Below are positions 18,260 through 26,367 of a DNA stretch of 64,000 bases, one piece after another. A model generated the notes under the pieces. That model was not told the DNA's origin. It ran no database searches and was given only the letters and a program-made list of their open reading frames with translations. The position numbers were made by a program, and so were the translations under genes. The stretch covers positions 1 to 64,000 of the forward strand of contig NZ_JACHHG010000003.1 of NCBI RefSeq assembly GCF_014202645.1. Direction: 5' to 3'. Every line of letters starts with the position of its first letter. The first letter of the stretch is position 1. The DNA comes from Deinobacterium chartae. GTDB lineage: Bacteria; Deinococcota; Deinococci; Deinococcales; Deinococcaceae.

Positions 18260-19077
18260 AGGACATGCCTCTAAGCAGCGTGCTCGAGTTGATACACCTG
18301 AGCCGTAAGAGCGGGGTCATGCGTATCAAAGCTGACCTGCCCCTGAGCCTGACCATCCGTTCCGGCGAGGTGGTCGCTGGCCATGTGCTCGACTGGCAGG
18401 GTTTCGAGGCGATCCAGACCTTGGACCCCAGCCCCGAGAGCGGTGAGTTCCGCTTTGATCCCGAGTCCGAGGACGAGGTGCAGTTCCAGATGGGCTTCAC
18501 GCACTTCCTGACCGAATGGGCCCGGCTGTACGACGAGTGGACTGCGGTATGCGAGGTGATCGGCAGTCCCAGCCAGGCCTTCGCTTCGTTGGTGAGTGCC
18601 CCATCGCCCTACGCCCTGTTCGGCGACGGCAAATCGGTGCGCGCCCTGGCCCGCAGCCAGAACCTGCCGACGCTGACCGTGGCCCAGACGGCCCGTGAGG
18701 GCCTGCGCAGCGGCAAGCTGCGCAGGGTAGAACGCTACGCCTGGCTGGGCCTGCGTATCCGGCACCCGCTGGCTCCCACCCAGGCTGTCCCCCCGACCAA
18801 CCCCAACCAGACGCAACCGCTGTCCCCTCCGGGGTTGGGACTGGTACGGCGCGGGCGCTTTATCGCGCCGCCCGCTACCCCACGCGACCCCCTCGAGGAG
18901 ATTCCGCGCTTTCTCGATGGCGGGCGTAACCTCAACGATCTCCTGATTCTGGGCTTTACCGTGCCGCAACTGCGCAGTTACCTGATCGGTGCGATCCAGA
19001 GCGGCGAACTGCGTTTTGACGGGGCCGGCTGGGTGCTGCGCGACTTGCTGTGGGAGCAGGCTTACGCGGGCGGCTAG
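18244..19077 (+). CDS. DUF4388 (PATAN-like) domain protein
   Basis: A 277-residue protein. The N-terminal ~90 residues match the DUF4388/PATAN pattern (QGQLKDMPLSSVLELIHLSRKSGVMRIK, then IRSGEVVAGH and GEFRFDP), a domain often found in signalling or gliding-related proteins and thought to mediate protein interaction. A middle region and a Pro/Gln linker (about 178-215) precede a C-terminal winged-helix-like segment. The start is GTG 18244 with a good SD (AGAGGAGAGG). It is the last gene of the TPR-nnr operon, overlapping nnr. A second DUF4388 protein lies at 56546. Confidence 0.8.
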   Translation: MQGQLKDMPLSSVLELIHLSRKSGVMRIKADLPLSLTIRSGEVVAGHVLDWQGFEAIQTLDPSPESGEFRFDPESEDEVQFQMGFTHFLTEWARLYDEWTAVCEVIGSPSQAFASLVSAPSPYALFGDGKSVRALARSQNLPTLTVAQTAREGLRSGKLRRVERYAWLGLRIRHPLAPTQAVPPTNPNQTQPLSPPGLGLVRRGRFIAPPATPRDPLEEIPRFLDGGRNLNDLLILGFTVPQLRSYLIGAIQSGELRFDGAGWVLRDLLWEQAYAGG

Positions 19078-19619
19078 CGTGTCAGCCTGTACAGTTTGAG
19101 TTTGCAGGGGCGCCCGCGCCAGCGCAATGGGCCCTGAAACACGCCCAGCGGACGCAGGCCCAGCTTCTCGAGGACCCGCTGCGACGCGCTGTTTTCCAGC
19201 ATGGTCCAGGCCTCGACCTGCCGCAGCCCCAGCACCTCGAGGCCGTAACGCAGCACCGCACCTGCCGCCTCGGTCGCCAGCCCCTGTCCCCAGCCTGCCC
19301 GGACAAACTCGTAGCTCAGCTGCGCGCAGGCGGTCTCGGTATTCCACGACAGCAGGGCGCAGCATCCCACCATTTCACCTTGCAGGGTCACGGCCCAGCG
19401 CAGGCCGTCCCCGACCGAAAGGCTGCGCGCGTAGTTACGGTACAGCCGCGCAGCGTCTTGCGCGCTGCGTACCGGGTACATCGCCAGGTGCCGCAGCACT
19501 TCCGGGTCACCGTAAATCGCCCGCAACCCGCTCTGATCGTCAGGCTCAAAAGGTCGCAGGATCAGGCGCCCGGTGGTCAGCACCGGGACGGCCGCAGGAA
19601 GTTCGGCGCGGGCAGGCAT
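19074..19619 (-). CDS. GNAT-family N-acetyltransferase (RimJ/RimL-like)
   Basis: A 181-residue GNAT protein: TGRLILRPFEPDDQSGLRAIY at the N-terminus, WAVTLQGEMVGCCALLSW strands, YEFVRAGWGQGLATEA (acetyl-CoA pyrophosphate loop, Q/RxxGxA) and a C-terminal MLENSASQRVLEKLGLRPLG motif. All are standard for the RimJ/RimL group, which acetylates proteins or small molecules; substrate unknown. An in-frame extension to 19922 has no family character and overlaps the next gene; ATG 19619 with AGAAGG upstream is preferred. Its end overlaps the convergent DUF4388 gene by 4 bp. Confidence 0.85.
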   Translation of the reverse strand: MPARAELPAAVPVLTTGRLILRPFEPDDQSGLRAIYGDPEVLRHLAMYPVRSAQDAARLYRNYARSLSVGDGLRWAVTLQGEMVGCCALLSWNTETACAQLSYEFVRAGWGQGLATEAAGAVLRYGLEVLGLRQVEAWTMLENSASQRVLEKLGLRPLGVFQGPLRWRGRPCKLKLYRLTR

Positions 19620-19725
19620 CCTTCTTAGCCTAAACGAAGGTTCTTCGAGAAGTGCCGGGCAGCTTGGGGCGGTCATTTTACGCTTTGTTGACGTTGGAGT
19701 CTTAAAACGGGGCGCGGAGGTCAAA

Positions 19726-20649
19726 ATGAAGCGTCTGTTGTCCCTGGGGCTCTTGGGTGCCCTGTTTCTTGCTGCCTGTGCGTCCTCTCCGGTTGCCGCT
19801 CCCGAAGCGGGGAAGCTGGAGGGCCTCGCCCTTACGCCGCGTCCCTTGGGCAGCCCGGACGTGGTGGTGCTGGCCGTTTCGGGCCGGTGCGGCGTTCCCT
19901 GCTCGGAGGCTCCGGAAGCCAACGAAAACTACCTCGAGCCGCGCGGTACGGTTGCGGCCCTGGCGGATACCTACCGCGCCATGGGCCTGAACGTTCAGAC
20001 CTATGCCTATTCCGCGCACCTGACCACCCACTACTCGAGCAAGTCCGGGCGGACCGAGCAGGGATTCTTGCAGATGGAAGCGCGCCTCAAGCAGGTCGTG
20101 GCCGACTGGGTGACCGGACGCTCGAATCCTGCGCGTATCGTGCTGCTGGGCCATTCGCACGGCACCAACTGGACCCATAATCTGGTGCGCGCCCATCCTG
20201 CGGTCCGCTTCGATACCGTCATCGATCTGGACGGGATCTGTTACCTGTGGGAGGACGACAACAGTTCCTACTTCGCCCGTTATTACGCGCAGATCGGCTA
20301 TAACCCCTGGCCGACCGACCTTGCCCGCAGCTGCGACGTGGAAACGATCGCCGGCGACCGCTACAGCGCCAAAGACGTCGCCTACCCCAACGTCCGCATC
20401 AACCTCGAGGTGCAGAGCAAGCGCATCTTTTCCTGGATGTCCCGCCAGAACATCGCGCCCCGTGGAGAGGTGCTGGTGCCGCAGGGAGACAGCAACTTCG
20501 CTTATGACTACACCGACAACCTGCGGCTCGACGGCAGCCGGACCGGAATCTACACGTTCGTGTCCCGCAGCGAGAGCCACAGCCGGGTGTCCGAACCGGA
20601 CAGCGCCGCCTTGAACTGGGTGCGCGAGCGCGTGCGCGCACTGCGCTGA
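19726..20649 (+). CDS. Alpha/beta-hydrolase-like lipoprotein
   Basis: A 307-residue predicted lipoprotein: signal peptide with lipobox FLAAC (Cys 18). The mature domain starts VVVLAVSGRCGVPC and contains IVLLGHSHGTNW, a GHSxG nucleophile elbow (Ser near 144), followed by VIDLDGICY, so a serine hydrolase (lipase/esterase-like) exposed at the envelope is likely. A candidate catalytic His lies near the C-terminus in SESHSRVSEPD. ATG 19726 follows a GCGGAGG SD. Substrate unknown; it is placed between two terminator hairpins as a single gene. Confidence 0.78.
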   Translation: MKRLLSLGLLGALFLAACASSPVAAPEAGKLEGLALTPRPLGSPDVVVLAVSGRCGVPCSEAPEANENYLEPRGTVAALADTYRAMGLNVQTYAYSAHLTTHYSSKSGRTEQGFLQMEARLKQVVADWVTGRSNPARIVLLGHSHGTNWTHNLVRAHPAVRFDTVIDLDGICYLWEDDNSSYFARYYAQIGYNPWPTDLARSCDVETIAGDRYSAKDVAYPNVRINLEVQSKRIFSWMSRQNIAPRGEVLVPQGDSNFAYDYTDNLRLDGSRTGIYTFVSRSESHSRVSEPDSAALNWVRERVRALR

Positions 20650-20672
20650 CCCGCCGTTTAGAGCTGTCTGGC

Positions 20673-20694
20673 CGGGGCGTTTTAGAACGCCCCG
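20673..20694. terminator. Bidirectional terminator between hydrolase and GHL10 genes
   Basis: A 9-bp stem (20673-20681 with 20686-20694, CGGGGCGTT type), TTAG loop, between convergent stops at 20649 and 20696. Confidence 0.7.
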
Positions 20695-20695
20695 C

Positions 20696-21856
20696 TTACT
20701 TGAGGCGTCCGAAGATGACGAAGTTGCTGAACCCCTCGGGTTTGAGCGTGTTGATCTGCGACTGCAGGTCCGGGTACTGCGGCCCCACCTGTAATCCCAT
20801 CCATACCGGTCTCGGGCTGCGGTTGCGGATCCAGCGCGACAGCAGTTTCAGGTAGGCGTTCGAGCGGCTGTAGGCCATGGGGATGAACACGTCCACCTCG
20901 GTCCAGCGCGTCCAGGTCTGCAGCGTCTCGCCCTTGTAAAACGGGAACTCGGGGTTGACCGCCGCCGTCACCAGCCCGCGTCCGCCCGCCTCGCGGTAGG
21001 CCCGGCTGATGCCGTTGGCCACCTGGGTGAGCACGTTCTGCCGCCAGGCGTACCACTCCATCACGTAAGGCCTCGCTTCCAGCCCGGTCTGCGCGCTAAA
21101 GGCGCGGCGCGCCTGCGGATGGTAGCCGTAATCGCCCCCGGCCGGGTAGCGCAGGTAGTCGAGGTGCAGGCCCACGTTCGGGTAGCGTGTCGCGAGTTCG
21201 CGGCCCAGCGCGTACACCTTCAGCCGGGTTTCCTGAAGTCCCGGGTCGGCGAAGCCCATGCCGTGGATGCCCCGGCGGCTCGAGCGGCCCTGCGCGTCGC
21301 GGGTCTCGAGGTAAGGAAAGCGGTCCAGCAGGCCGCCGCGTACCCCGTACTGCGCGGGCGGCGCCCAGTACAGCACCTCGAGCCACGCGTGCAGCCGCAG
21401 CCCCAGTTGCGCCGCGGCCGCCACGTATTCGCCCAGCAGGTCGCGGTCTCCCAGTTCGGGCCTCGAGGGCGCAATGCTCGAGGGGTACAGCGTGAAGCCG
21501 TGGTAGAAGGTCTCGAGGAAGATGTCGGTGTAGCCGACCTCCTTCAGCGACCGCAGCACCTCGAGGGGATTTTCGCGCGCGTTCGGTCGCAGCCAGGCTC
21601 CCAGGATGCCGCTGCGGGCATTGGCGGGCAGCAGGGTGGGCGGTTCGGGCGTCTCCAGCGCGCCCGGCGGAAGCGGCTGGTTGGCGGGCGGCAACTGCTC
21701 GGCCGGAACCTGCGGGTTGCTGGGCTGCAGATTGCGTTCGGGGCTGGTGGCCGGTGCCGGAACGGTCGGGGCAGCGGTGGGCTGCGTCACGCTCTCGCCG
21801 CGCAGGCCGGTGACCGTTCCAAACAGCAGGGTCAAGAAGAACAGCAGCGCTTGCAT
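20696..21856 (-). CDS. Secreted glycosyl hydrolase-like 10 (GHL10/DUF4015-type) protein
   Basis: A 386-residue secreted TIM-barrel protein. Signal peptide at 1-20, then a Pro-rich spacer (about 25-78), then the barrel: GAWLRPNARENP, DIFLETFYHGFTLYPS, LHAWLEVLYW, VGLHLDYLRYPAGGDYGYH (the Asp/Tyr/Arg block that typifies GHL10) and VDVFIPMAYS. GHL10 proteins are thought to act on envelope polysaccharides, but activity is rarely demonstrated. The Pro spacer would allow attachment through or near the cell wall. It is convergent with the lipoprotein hydrolase. Confidence 0.82.
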   Translation of the reverse strand: MQALLFFLTLLFGTVTGLRGESVTQPTAAPTVPAPATSPERNLQPSNPQVPAEQLPPANQPLPPGALETPEPPTLLPANARSGILGAWLRPNARENPLEVLRSLKEVGYTDIFLETFYHGFTLYPSSIAPSRPELGDRDLLGEYVAAAAQLGLRLHAWLEVLYWAPPAQYGVRGGLLDRFPYLETRDAQGRSSRRGIHGMGFADPGLQETRLKVYALGRELATRYPNVGLHLDYLRYPAGGDYGYHPQARRAFSAQTGLEARPYVMEWYAWRQNVLTQVANGISRAYREAGGRGLVTAAVNPEFPFYKGETLQTWTRWTEVDVFIPMAYSRSNAYLKLLSRWIRNRSPRPVWMGLQVGPQYPDLQSQINTLKPEGFSNFVIFGRLK

Positions 21857-22002
21857 CGCGTTTCAGCCTAACCCGAAGCGGGTTGAGACGACTGAGAGCC
21901 GTGCAGTCGCCGCGCGCCCAAGCAGCCCGCGCAGGGCGTGCGGCGGCGGTGCACGCGGTGTTTTAGGCCTTGAGCGGACGCCTAAGTTCTTTTCAGTCCT
22001 GA

Positions 22003-22008
22003 TACACT
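22003..22008 (+). promoter_or_regulatory. -10 box (TACACT) of irrE
   Basis: TACACT ends eight bases before the irrE ATG, with no SD in between and no convincing -35. It is consistent with leaderless transcription of irrE. Confidence 0.5.
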
Positions 22009-22016
22009 GTCTCTCG

Positions 22017-22778
22017 ATGGAGCGTCCGGCTGCGGTCCTCGAGGAGCACAAACGGCGGGTGCGCGAACTGGCCCGCGACTACGCGAACCGGCACCCGGCG
22101 CGCGATTCGCTGGCGCTTGCCGAAGGGCTGGGGGCCAAGCTGGCCTACGCCGACCTGGGCGAGCGCGACGGAGCTTTTGACCCCGAGCACGGCCTGATCC
22201 TGGTGAACCGCAAGGCCAGTCCGGAGCGCCAGCGCTTTACCCTGGCGCACGAGGTGATTCACGCGCTGCTGCTCGAGGACGATGACCTGCTGAGCGAGTT
22301 GCACGACGCCTATGCCGGAGAAGAGCTCGAGATGGCCATCGAGACGCTGTGCAACGTGGGCGCTGCCAGCCTGCTGGTGTCCGAGGCCGACTTGCACGGT
22401 ACGGTCGAACGTCACGCGCAGCGCGCCTCGGGCGTGCCCGACCTGGCGCGGCGCGCGGGCGTGTCGCTCTCGACTGCCATGATCGCGCTGTCCGAGCACG
22501 CCGCCGTGCCGCTGATCCTGGCGCTGGCCTCCCCGGCCAGCAAGGGCGGCCCGCTGGTGGTCAAGTTCAGCGTCACCTCCAAGGTCATGCGTTACCCGCT
22601 GGCGACCGGTACGCCCGTTCCCGACGGGCATCCGGTGGACCTGGCCTACCACACCGGCCTGCCGATCGACACGCAGTCCTACGTGCCCTTCCGCAGCGGC
22701 CAGAAGATGCCGGCCTGGGTCAGCGCCTTTCCTCAGAAGTTTCAGGTCGTGGCCTCGTTTCAGACCGAGGGTGCTTAA
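22017..22778 (+). CDS. irrE: IrrE/PprI metalloprotease, activator of the radiation/desiccation response
   Basis: A 253-residue COG2856 metallopeptidase that, in Deinococcus, cleaves the repressor DdrO after DNA damage and so induces the repair regulon. Zinc motif HEVIH at residues 78-82 with the third ligand probably Glu109 (AIETLCNV). Blocks RDGAFDPEH, ERQRFTLAHE, DDDLLSELHDAYAGE and YVPFRSGQKM match what I recall of D. radiodurans IrrE closely. The C-terminal GAF-like domain is present. It is shorter than the D. radiodurans protein (328 residues), lacking its N- and C-terminal extensions. folP starts 38 bp downstream. ddrO is not in the window. Confidence 0.95.
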   Translation: MERPAAVLEEHKRRVRELARDYANRHPARDSLALAEGLGAKLAYADLGERDGAFDPEHGLILVNRKASPERQRFTLAHEVIHALLLEDDDLLSELHDAYAGEELEMAIETLCNVGAASLLVSEADLHGTVERHAQRASGVPDLARRAGVSLSTAMIALSEHAAVPLILALASPASKGGPLVVKFSVTSKVMRYPLATGTPVPDGHPVDLAYHTGLPIDTQSYVPFRSGQKMPAWVSAFPQKFQVVASFQTEGA

Positions 22779-22816
22779 GCGCCCTGGCGGTATCGGGCTT
22801 GGCCCGGGGAGTGCGT

Positions 22817-23707
22817 GTGTTGTCCCAGTTTCAGCTTGACTTCGGTTTTCCGGTTCCCGGCGCGCGCCCGCTCGGGGACCGCTGGCGCCTCGAGTGGCGC
22901 GGCGCGGCCCTGATGGGCATCCTCAACGTCACTCCCGACTCGTTCAGCGACGGAGGGCGGCACGCCACGCTGCCTGCCGCGCTACAGCACGCCCACGCGC
23001 TGCTCGAGGCCGGAGCGCGCTTTATTGACGTGGGCGGCGAGTCCACCCGCCCCGGCGCCCAGCCGGTCGCGGTCGAGCAGGAACTCGAGCGCGTCGTGCC
23101 GGTGGTGCGCGCCCTGGCCGCCGAGGGGCGCGCGGTGATTTCGGTGGACACCCTCAAGCCCGAGGTGGCCGACGCGGCCCTGACCGCCGGGGCGCACCTG
23201 ATCAACGACGTGTCGGGCCTGCGCAACCCGGCCATGCTCGAGGTGTGCGCGCGGCACGCTGCCCCGGCGGTGATCATGCACATGCGGGGCGAGCCGCGCA
23301 CCATGCAGCACAACCCGCACTACGATGACGTGGTCGCCGAGGTGCACGGCTACCTCGAGGCGCAAGCGCGGGTCGCCCTCGAGGCCGGGCTGCCCTCGGT
23401 GATGCTCGATCCGGGCATCGGCTTTGGCAAGACCGTCGCGCACAACCTGAGCCTGCTGCGCGCGCTGAACGACCTGACCGCGCGCGGCTACCCGGTGCTG
23501 CTGGGGGCCTCGAGGAAGCGCCTGATCGAGGTGCTGGCCGGAGTGCCCGAGCCCGCACGGCGCGACCCGGGCAGCCTCGCGCTGCACCTGTGGGGCGTGC
23601 AGGCCGGGGTGGCTCTGCTGCGGGTGCACGATGTGGCCGGGCACGCACAGGCCCTGCGGGTGTGGGCGGCGCTGGAGGAGGATTCGTGGGAAAAATCAGC
23701 CTGGTAG
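22817..23707 (+). CDS. folP: Dihydropteroate synthase
   Basis: Joins p-aminobenzoate to 6-hydroxymethyl-dihydropterin pyrophosphate in folate synthesis; sulfonamide target. The 296-residue TIM barrel carries MGILNVTPDSFSDGG, IDVGGESTRPGA, HLINDVSGLRNP, VIMHMRGEP, MLDPGIGFGKTVAHN and LLGASRKRLI. Start: GTG 22817 is taken because GGGGAG lies five to seven bases upstream; GTG 22811 and TTG 22820 are alternatives. It is the first fol gene after irrE and overlaps folB by 22 bp. Confidence 0.95.
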   Translation: MLSQFQLDFGFPVPGARPLGDRWRLEWRGAALMGILNVTPDSFSDGGRHATLPAALQHAHALLEAGARFIDVGGESTRPGAQPVAVEQELERVVPVVRALAAEGRAVISVDTLKPEVADAALTAGAHLINDVSGLRNPAMLEVCARHAAPAVIMHMRGEPRTMQHNPHYDDVVAEVHGYLEAQARVALEAGLPSVMLDPGIGFGKTVAHNLSLLRALNDLTARGYPVLLGASRKRLIEVLAGVPEPARRDPGSLALHLWGVQAGVALLRVHDVAGHAQALRVWAALEEDSWEKSAW

Positions 23708-24042
23708 GACTCGAATTTCACGGCCGTCACGGCCTGTTCCCCGAGGAGGAGCGCCTGGGGGCGCGCTTTATCGTGGACGTAGACCTGCTGTTCAATTTTG
23801 ACGCGATCGAGGACCGCATGGAGGACAGCGTAGATTATGGTGCGGTGTACGAGAGCGTGCGCGCCGAGGTGACCGCCAAGCGCTACTACCTGATCGAGGT
23901 GCTGGCCAACCGCATTGCCGAGCGGCTGCTCAGCGAGTTTGACCTGCTCGAGGCGCTGGTGGTGCGGGTTCACAAGCCGCACGCACCGCTGCCCGGAGTG
24001 TTCAGGGACGTGTACGCCGAAGTGGAGCGTCGGCGCGCGTGA
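23686..24042 (+). CDS. folB: Dihydroneopterin aldolase
   Basis: Cleaves dihydroneopterin to 6-hydroxymethyl-dihydropterin and glycolaldehyde. A 118-residue tunnelling-fold protein of normal size: SLVGLEFHGRHGLFPEE (substrate pocket), DSVDYGAVYESVR, YLIEVLANRIAERLL (catalytic Glu) and VVRVHKPHAP. GTG 23686 is chosen for the CTGGAGGAGG SD; it begins inside folP, and the stop overlaps the GTG of folK, so folP-folB-folK are translationally coupled. Confidence 0.94.
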   Translation: MGKISLVGLEFHGRHGLFPEEERLGARFIVDVDLLFNFDAIEDRMEDSVDYGAVYESVRAEVTAKRYYLIEVLANRIAERLLSEFDLLEALVVRVHKPHAPLPGVFRDVYAEVERRRA

Positions 24043-24527
24043 CCGCCGCTCTGATCGCCCTGGGCGGCAACCTCGGAGATCCCTTGGCCACCTTGCGGCA
24101 GGCGGTATGCGACCTCGAGGCGCTGGGCCGCGTCAGCGCGCGTTCGCGCCTGTACCGCACCGCTCCGGTCGGGGGGCCTGACGGGCAGCCCGATTACCTG
24201 AACGCCGCCATCCGTCTCGAGACGGACCTGCCGCCCCGGAACCTGCTGCTGGCCCTGCTCGAGCTGGAACGCCGCCACGGTCGCGAGCGCCGCGAGCGCT
24301 GGGGTGCGCGCACCCTGGACCTGGACCTGCTGGCCTGGGGCGACGTGCTCCTCGAGGAGCCCGACCTGGTTCTTCCGCATCCGCGCATGTTCGAGCGTGC
24401 TTTCGTGCTGTGCCCGCTGGCCGACGTGGCCCCGCGCTGGACCCACCCACGGACCGGGATGCAGGTTCTCGAGGCAGCCGCTCGGGTGGACACGAGCGGG
24501 GTGCAGCGCACCGAGCTGAACTGGTAA
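24039..24527 (+). CDS. folK: 2-amino-4-hydroxy-6-hydroxymethyldihydropteridine pyrophosphokinase
   Basis: Activates hydroxymethyl-dihydropterin with ATP, providing the FolP substrate. The 162-residue HPPK has ALGGNLGDPLATLRQAV, SRLYRTAPVGGPDGQPDYLN, ERRHGRERRERWGARTLDLD (ATP and magnesium site) and LPHPRMFERAFVLCPL. It begins with GTG overlapping the folB stop by 4 bases (GTGA). It is the last gene of the irrE-fol cluster. Confidence 0.95.
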   Translation: MTAALIALGGNLGDPLATLRQAVCDLEALGRVSARSRLYRTAPVGGPDGQPDYLNAAIRLETDLPPRNLLLALLELERRHGRERRERWGARTLDLDLLAWGDVLLEEPDLVLPHPRMFERAFVLCPLADVAPRWTHPRTGMQVLEAAARVDTSGVQRTELNW

Positions 24528-24664
24528 ACGGCGGGCGCGGACGGTACCGCTCCGGGTTTCGTGGTCAGGCGCCTCGACCTGCGCGTGGGCTCCGATCGCC
24601 ACGCAGCCGTTGCTCGACCGCAGGCGGGCCGGGCGGGCTAACTTTCTCTTCACGGATCGCCGCG

Positions 24665-24670
24665 TATACT
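24665..24670 (+). promoter_or_regulatory. -10 box (TATACT) upstream of the PASTA pseudokinase gene
   Basis: A consensus TATACT eight bases before ATG. The spacer is GGGGAGGC, so a short SD-like sequence is also present; either a leaderless or a very short-leader mRNA is possible. Confidence 0.6.
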
Positions 24671-24678
24671 GGGGAGGC

Positions 24679-26367
24679 ATGGCGCGAGTTGACGGCAAGT
24701 ACGAGGTCCTGCGCGAACTGAGTCGCGAGGAGAACACGATCGTCCAGGAGGCAATCAGCCCCGAGGGGCAGAGCGTGCGACTGGTCTGGTTCGATGTTCA
24801 CGACCCTGCCACCCGCGCGCTGTTTCACCGCTACCGCTCTGCGCTGCGCGCCGTAGGCTCCATCTTCCTGGTGGACGTTGTCGCCCGCCCGGGCGCTTAC
24901 TACAGCGTGTGGCTGCCTCCCTCGGGAACTCCCCTCGAGGAGTACCTCGGCGCCCCGGTCAAGGACGAGGCGACCGTGGACGCGGTGCGAACCGTCGCCG
25001 AGATGCTGGCCGAGCACGGCTTTGCCCTGCCCGACGCCCAGATCTTCCTCGAGGATGGCCGCCCGCAACTGGCCGCCTTAAAGCTCATTGACCGGCCGCT
25101 CGAGGAGATCGCAAGCCTCAACCGCGAGCTGCTCTCGGCGCTCGACGCGGGGCGCAGGCGGCCCCGCCGCCGCCCTAAACCCGCTGCGTCCGCCCGTCCG
25201 CCCCGTGACCCTGCCCGTCCGCGCCTCACCTGGCTGGGCGTGCTTCCCGGGCTGCTGTTTTTGGGCGGCGCGGGATACCTGGGTGCCCAGGCGGTGTCGA
25301 TCTACCTCAATCCGCCCACCTACGAGGTGCCGGGCGTGGTGGGGGAGGAGGCCAACAAGGCGGCCCTCGAGCTGGTGAGCGTGACGGATCCGCGCACCGG
25401 GCGCGAGGTGTCCGGCTTCCGCGTGGCTTTTGTAGACGGCGAAGAGGCCGGGAAGCCCCAGGGCGTGGTGCTCGCGCAGCAGCCGCCCCCGGGCAGCGCC
25501 CTGCACGCCGGACGGCTGGTGACCCTCACCGTCAACAACCCGCCGCCGCTGAACGTTCCCAAGCTCTCGGACCTCAGCGTGGCCGAGGCGCGTGCCGCCC
25601 TGAAAGAGGCCAACCTGGGCGTGGGCAAACTGGCGTACACCTACGTGCAAGACGGCTCGGTGCCCAAAGGACACGTCATTGCCCAGTACCCCGAGGCGGG
25701 CGTGCAGGTGGGACGCGGCCAGAAGGTATCGCTGCTGCTCTCCTCGGGCGAGCGGGTGCAGGAGACCTTCTTGCCGGACCTGACCGGGCTGAGCTTCGAC
25801 GAGGCGCGCGTGCTGGTCGAGAAGGCCGGTCTGGTCGTGACCCGCACCGAGAGTGTTACTTCCGAGCGGTCCGAGGGGACGGTGCTGTCGCAGACCCCCA
25901 AACCGTTCGCCAAGGTCGAGGTGGGTTCGCCGGTGGTGCTGGGCGTGGCCCGTGCGCCGCTGGCCGAGCCGCCACGCCAGACCGTGCCGACCGAACCGCT
26001 CGGTCCGGTACCGCAGCCCGAGCCCGAACCGGCTCCGACCCCGCAGCCCGAGCCGACTCCGGCCCCGCAACCCGAGCCGACTCCGACGCCGCAACCCGAA
26101 GCCACGCCCGCTCCCACCCCCAGCCCGCAGACCCCTGCTGCGCCGCAGGCCGGGGTGCCGCGCACCCTGAACTTCGATTTCACCTTCCCGTCCGATCTGC
26201 CCGAAGGCGAAGCCGAACTGCGCGTCATCGACGAGAACGGTGAGCAGACCCTGGTACGCCAGCCGAACGCGGCAGGCCTGCCGGTCTCGGTCGAGGTCAC
26301 GGTGACCGGTCGCGCCGTGTTCCGGGTGATGGTGAACGGTCAGGCCTATCAGTCCTTCGAACGATGA
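24679..26367 (+). CDS. PASTA-domain membrane protein with degenerate kinase-like N-terminus
   Basis: A 562-residue protein with the architecture of a PknB/Stk kinase but without kinase catalysis. Residues 5-155 look like a shrunken kinase fold (GKYEVLRELSREENTIVQEA, VRLVWFDV) lacking the Gly-rich loop, HRD and DFG motifs. Then a basic juxtamembrane stretch (158-182), one transmembrane helix (184-208), three PASTA repeats (about 212-287, 291-356, 363-424), a Pro/Glu-rich spacer made of PQPEPTPA-like repeats (444-490) and a C-terminal beta domain of about 70 residues. PASTA domains bind peptidoglycan or muropeptides. The stop overlaps the next gene by ATGA. Confidence 0.85.
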   Translation: MARVDGKYEVLRELSREENTIVQEAISPEGQSVRLVWFDVHDPATRALFHRYRSALRAVGSIFLVDVVARPGAYYSVWLPPSGTPLEEYLGAPVKDEATVDAVRTVAEMLAEHGFALPDAQIFLEDGRPQLAALKLIDRPLEEIASLNRELLSALDAGRRRPRRRPKPAASARPPRDPARPRLTWLGVLPGLLFLGGAGYLGAQAVSIYLNPPTYEVPGVVGEEANKAALELVSVTDPRTGREVSGFRVAFVDGEEAGKPQGVVLAQQPPPGSALHAGRLVTLTVNNPPPLNVPKLSDLSVAEARAALKEANLGVGKLAYTYVQDGSVPKGHVIAQYPEAGVQVGRGQKVSLLLSSGERVQETFLPDLTGLSFDEARVLVEKAGLVVTRTESVTSERSEGTVLSQTPKPFAKVEVGSPVVLGVARAPLAEPPRQTVPTEPLGPVPQPEPEPAPTPQPEPTPAPQPEPTPTPQPEATPAPTPSPQTPAAPQAGVPRTLNFDFTFPSDLPEGEAELRVIDENGEQTLVRQPNAAGLPVSVEVTVTGRAVFRVMVNGQAYQSFER

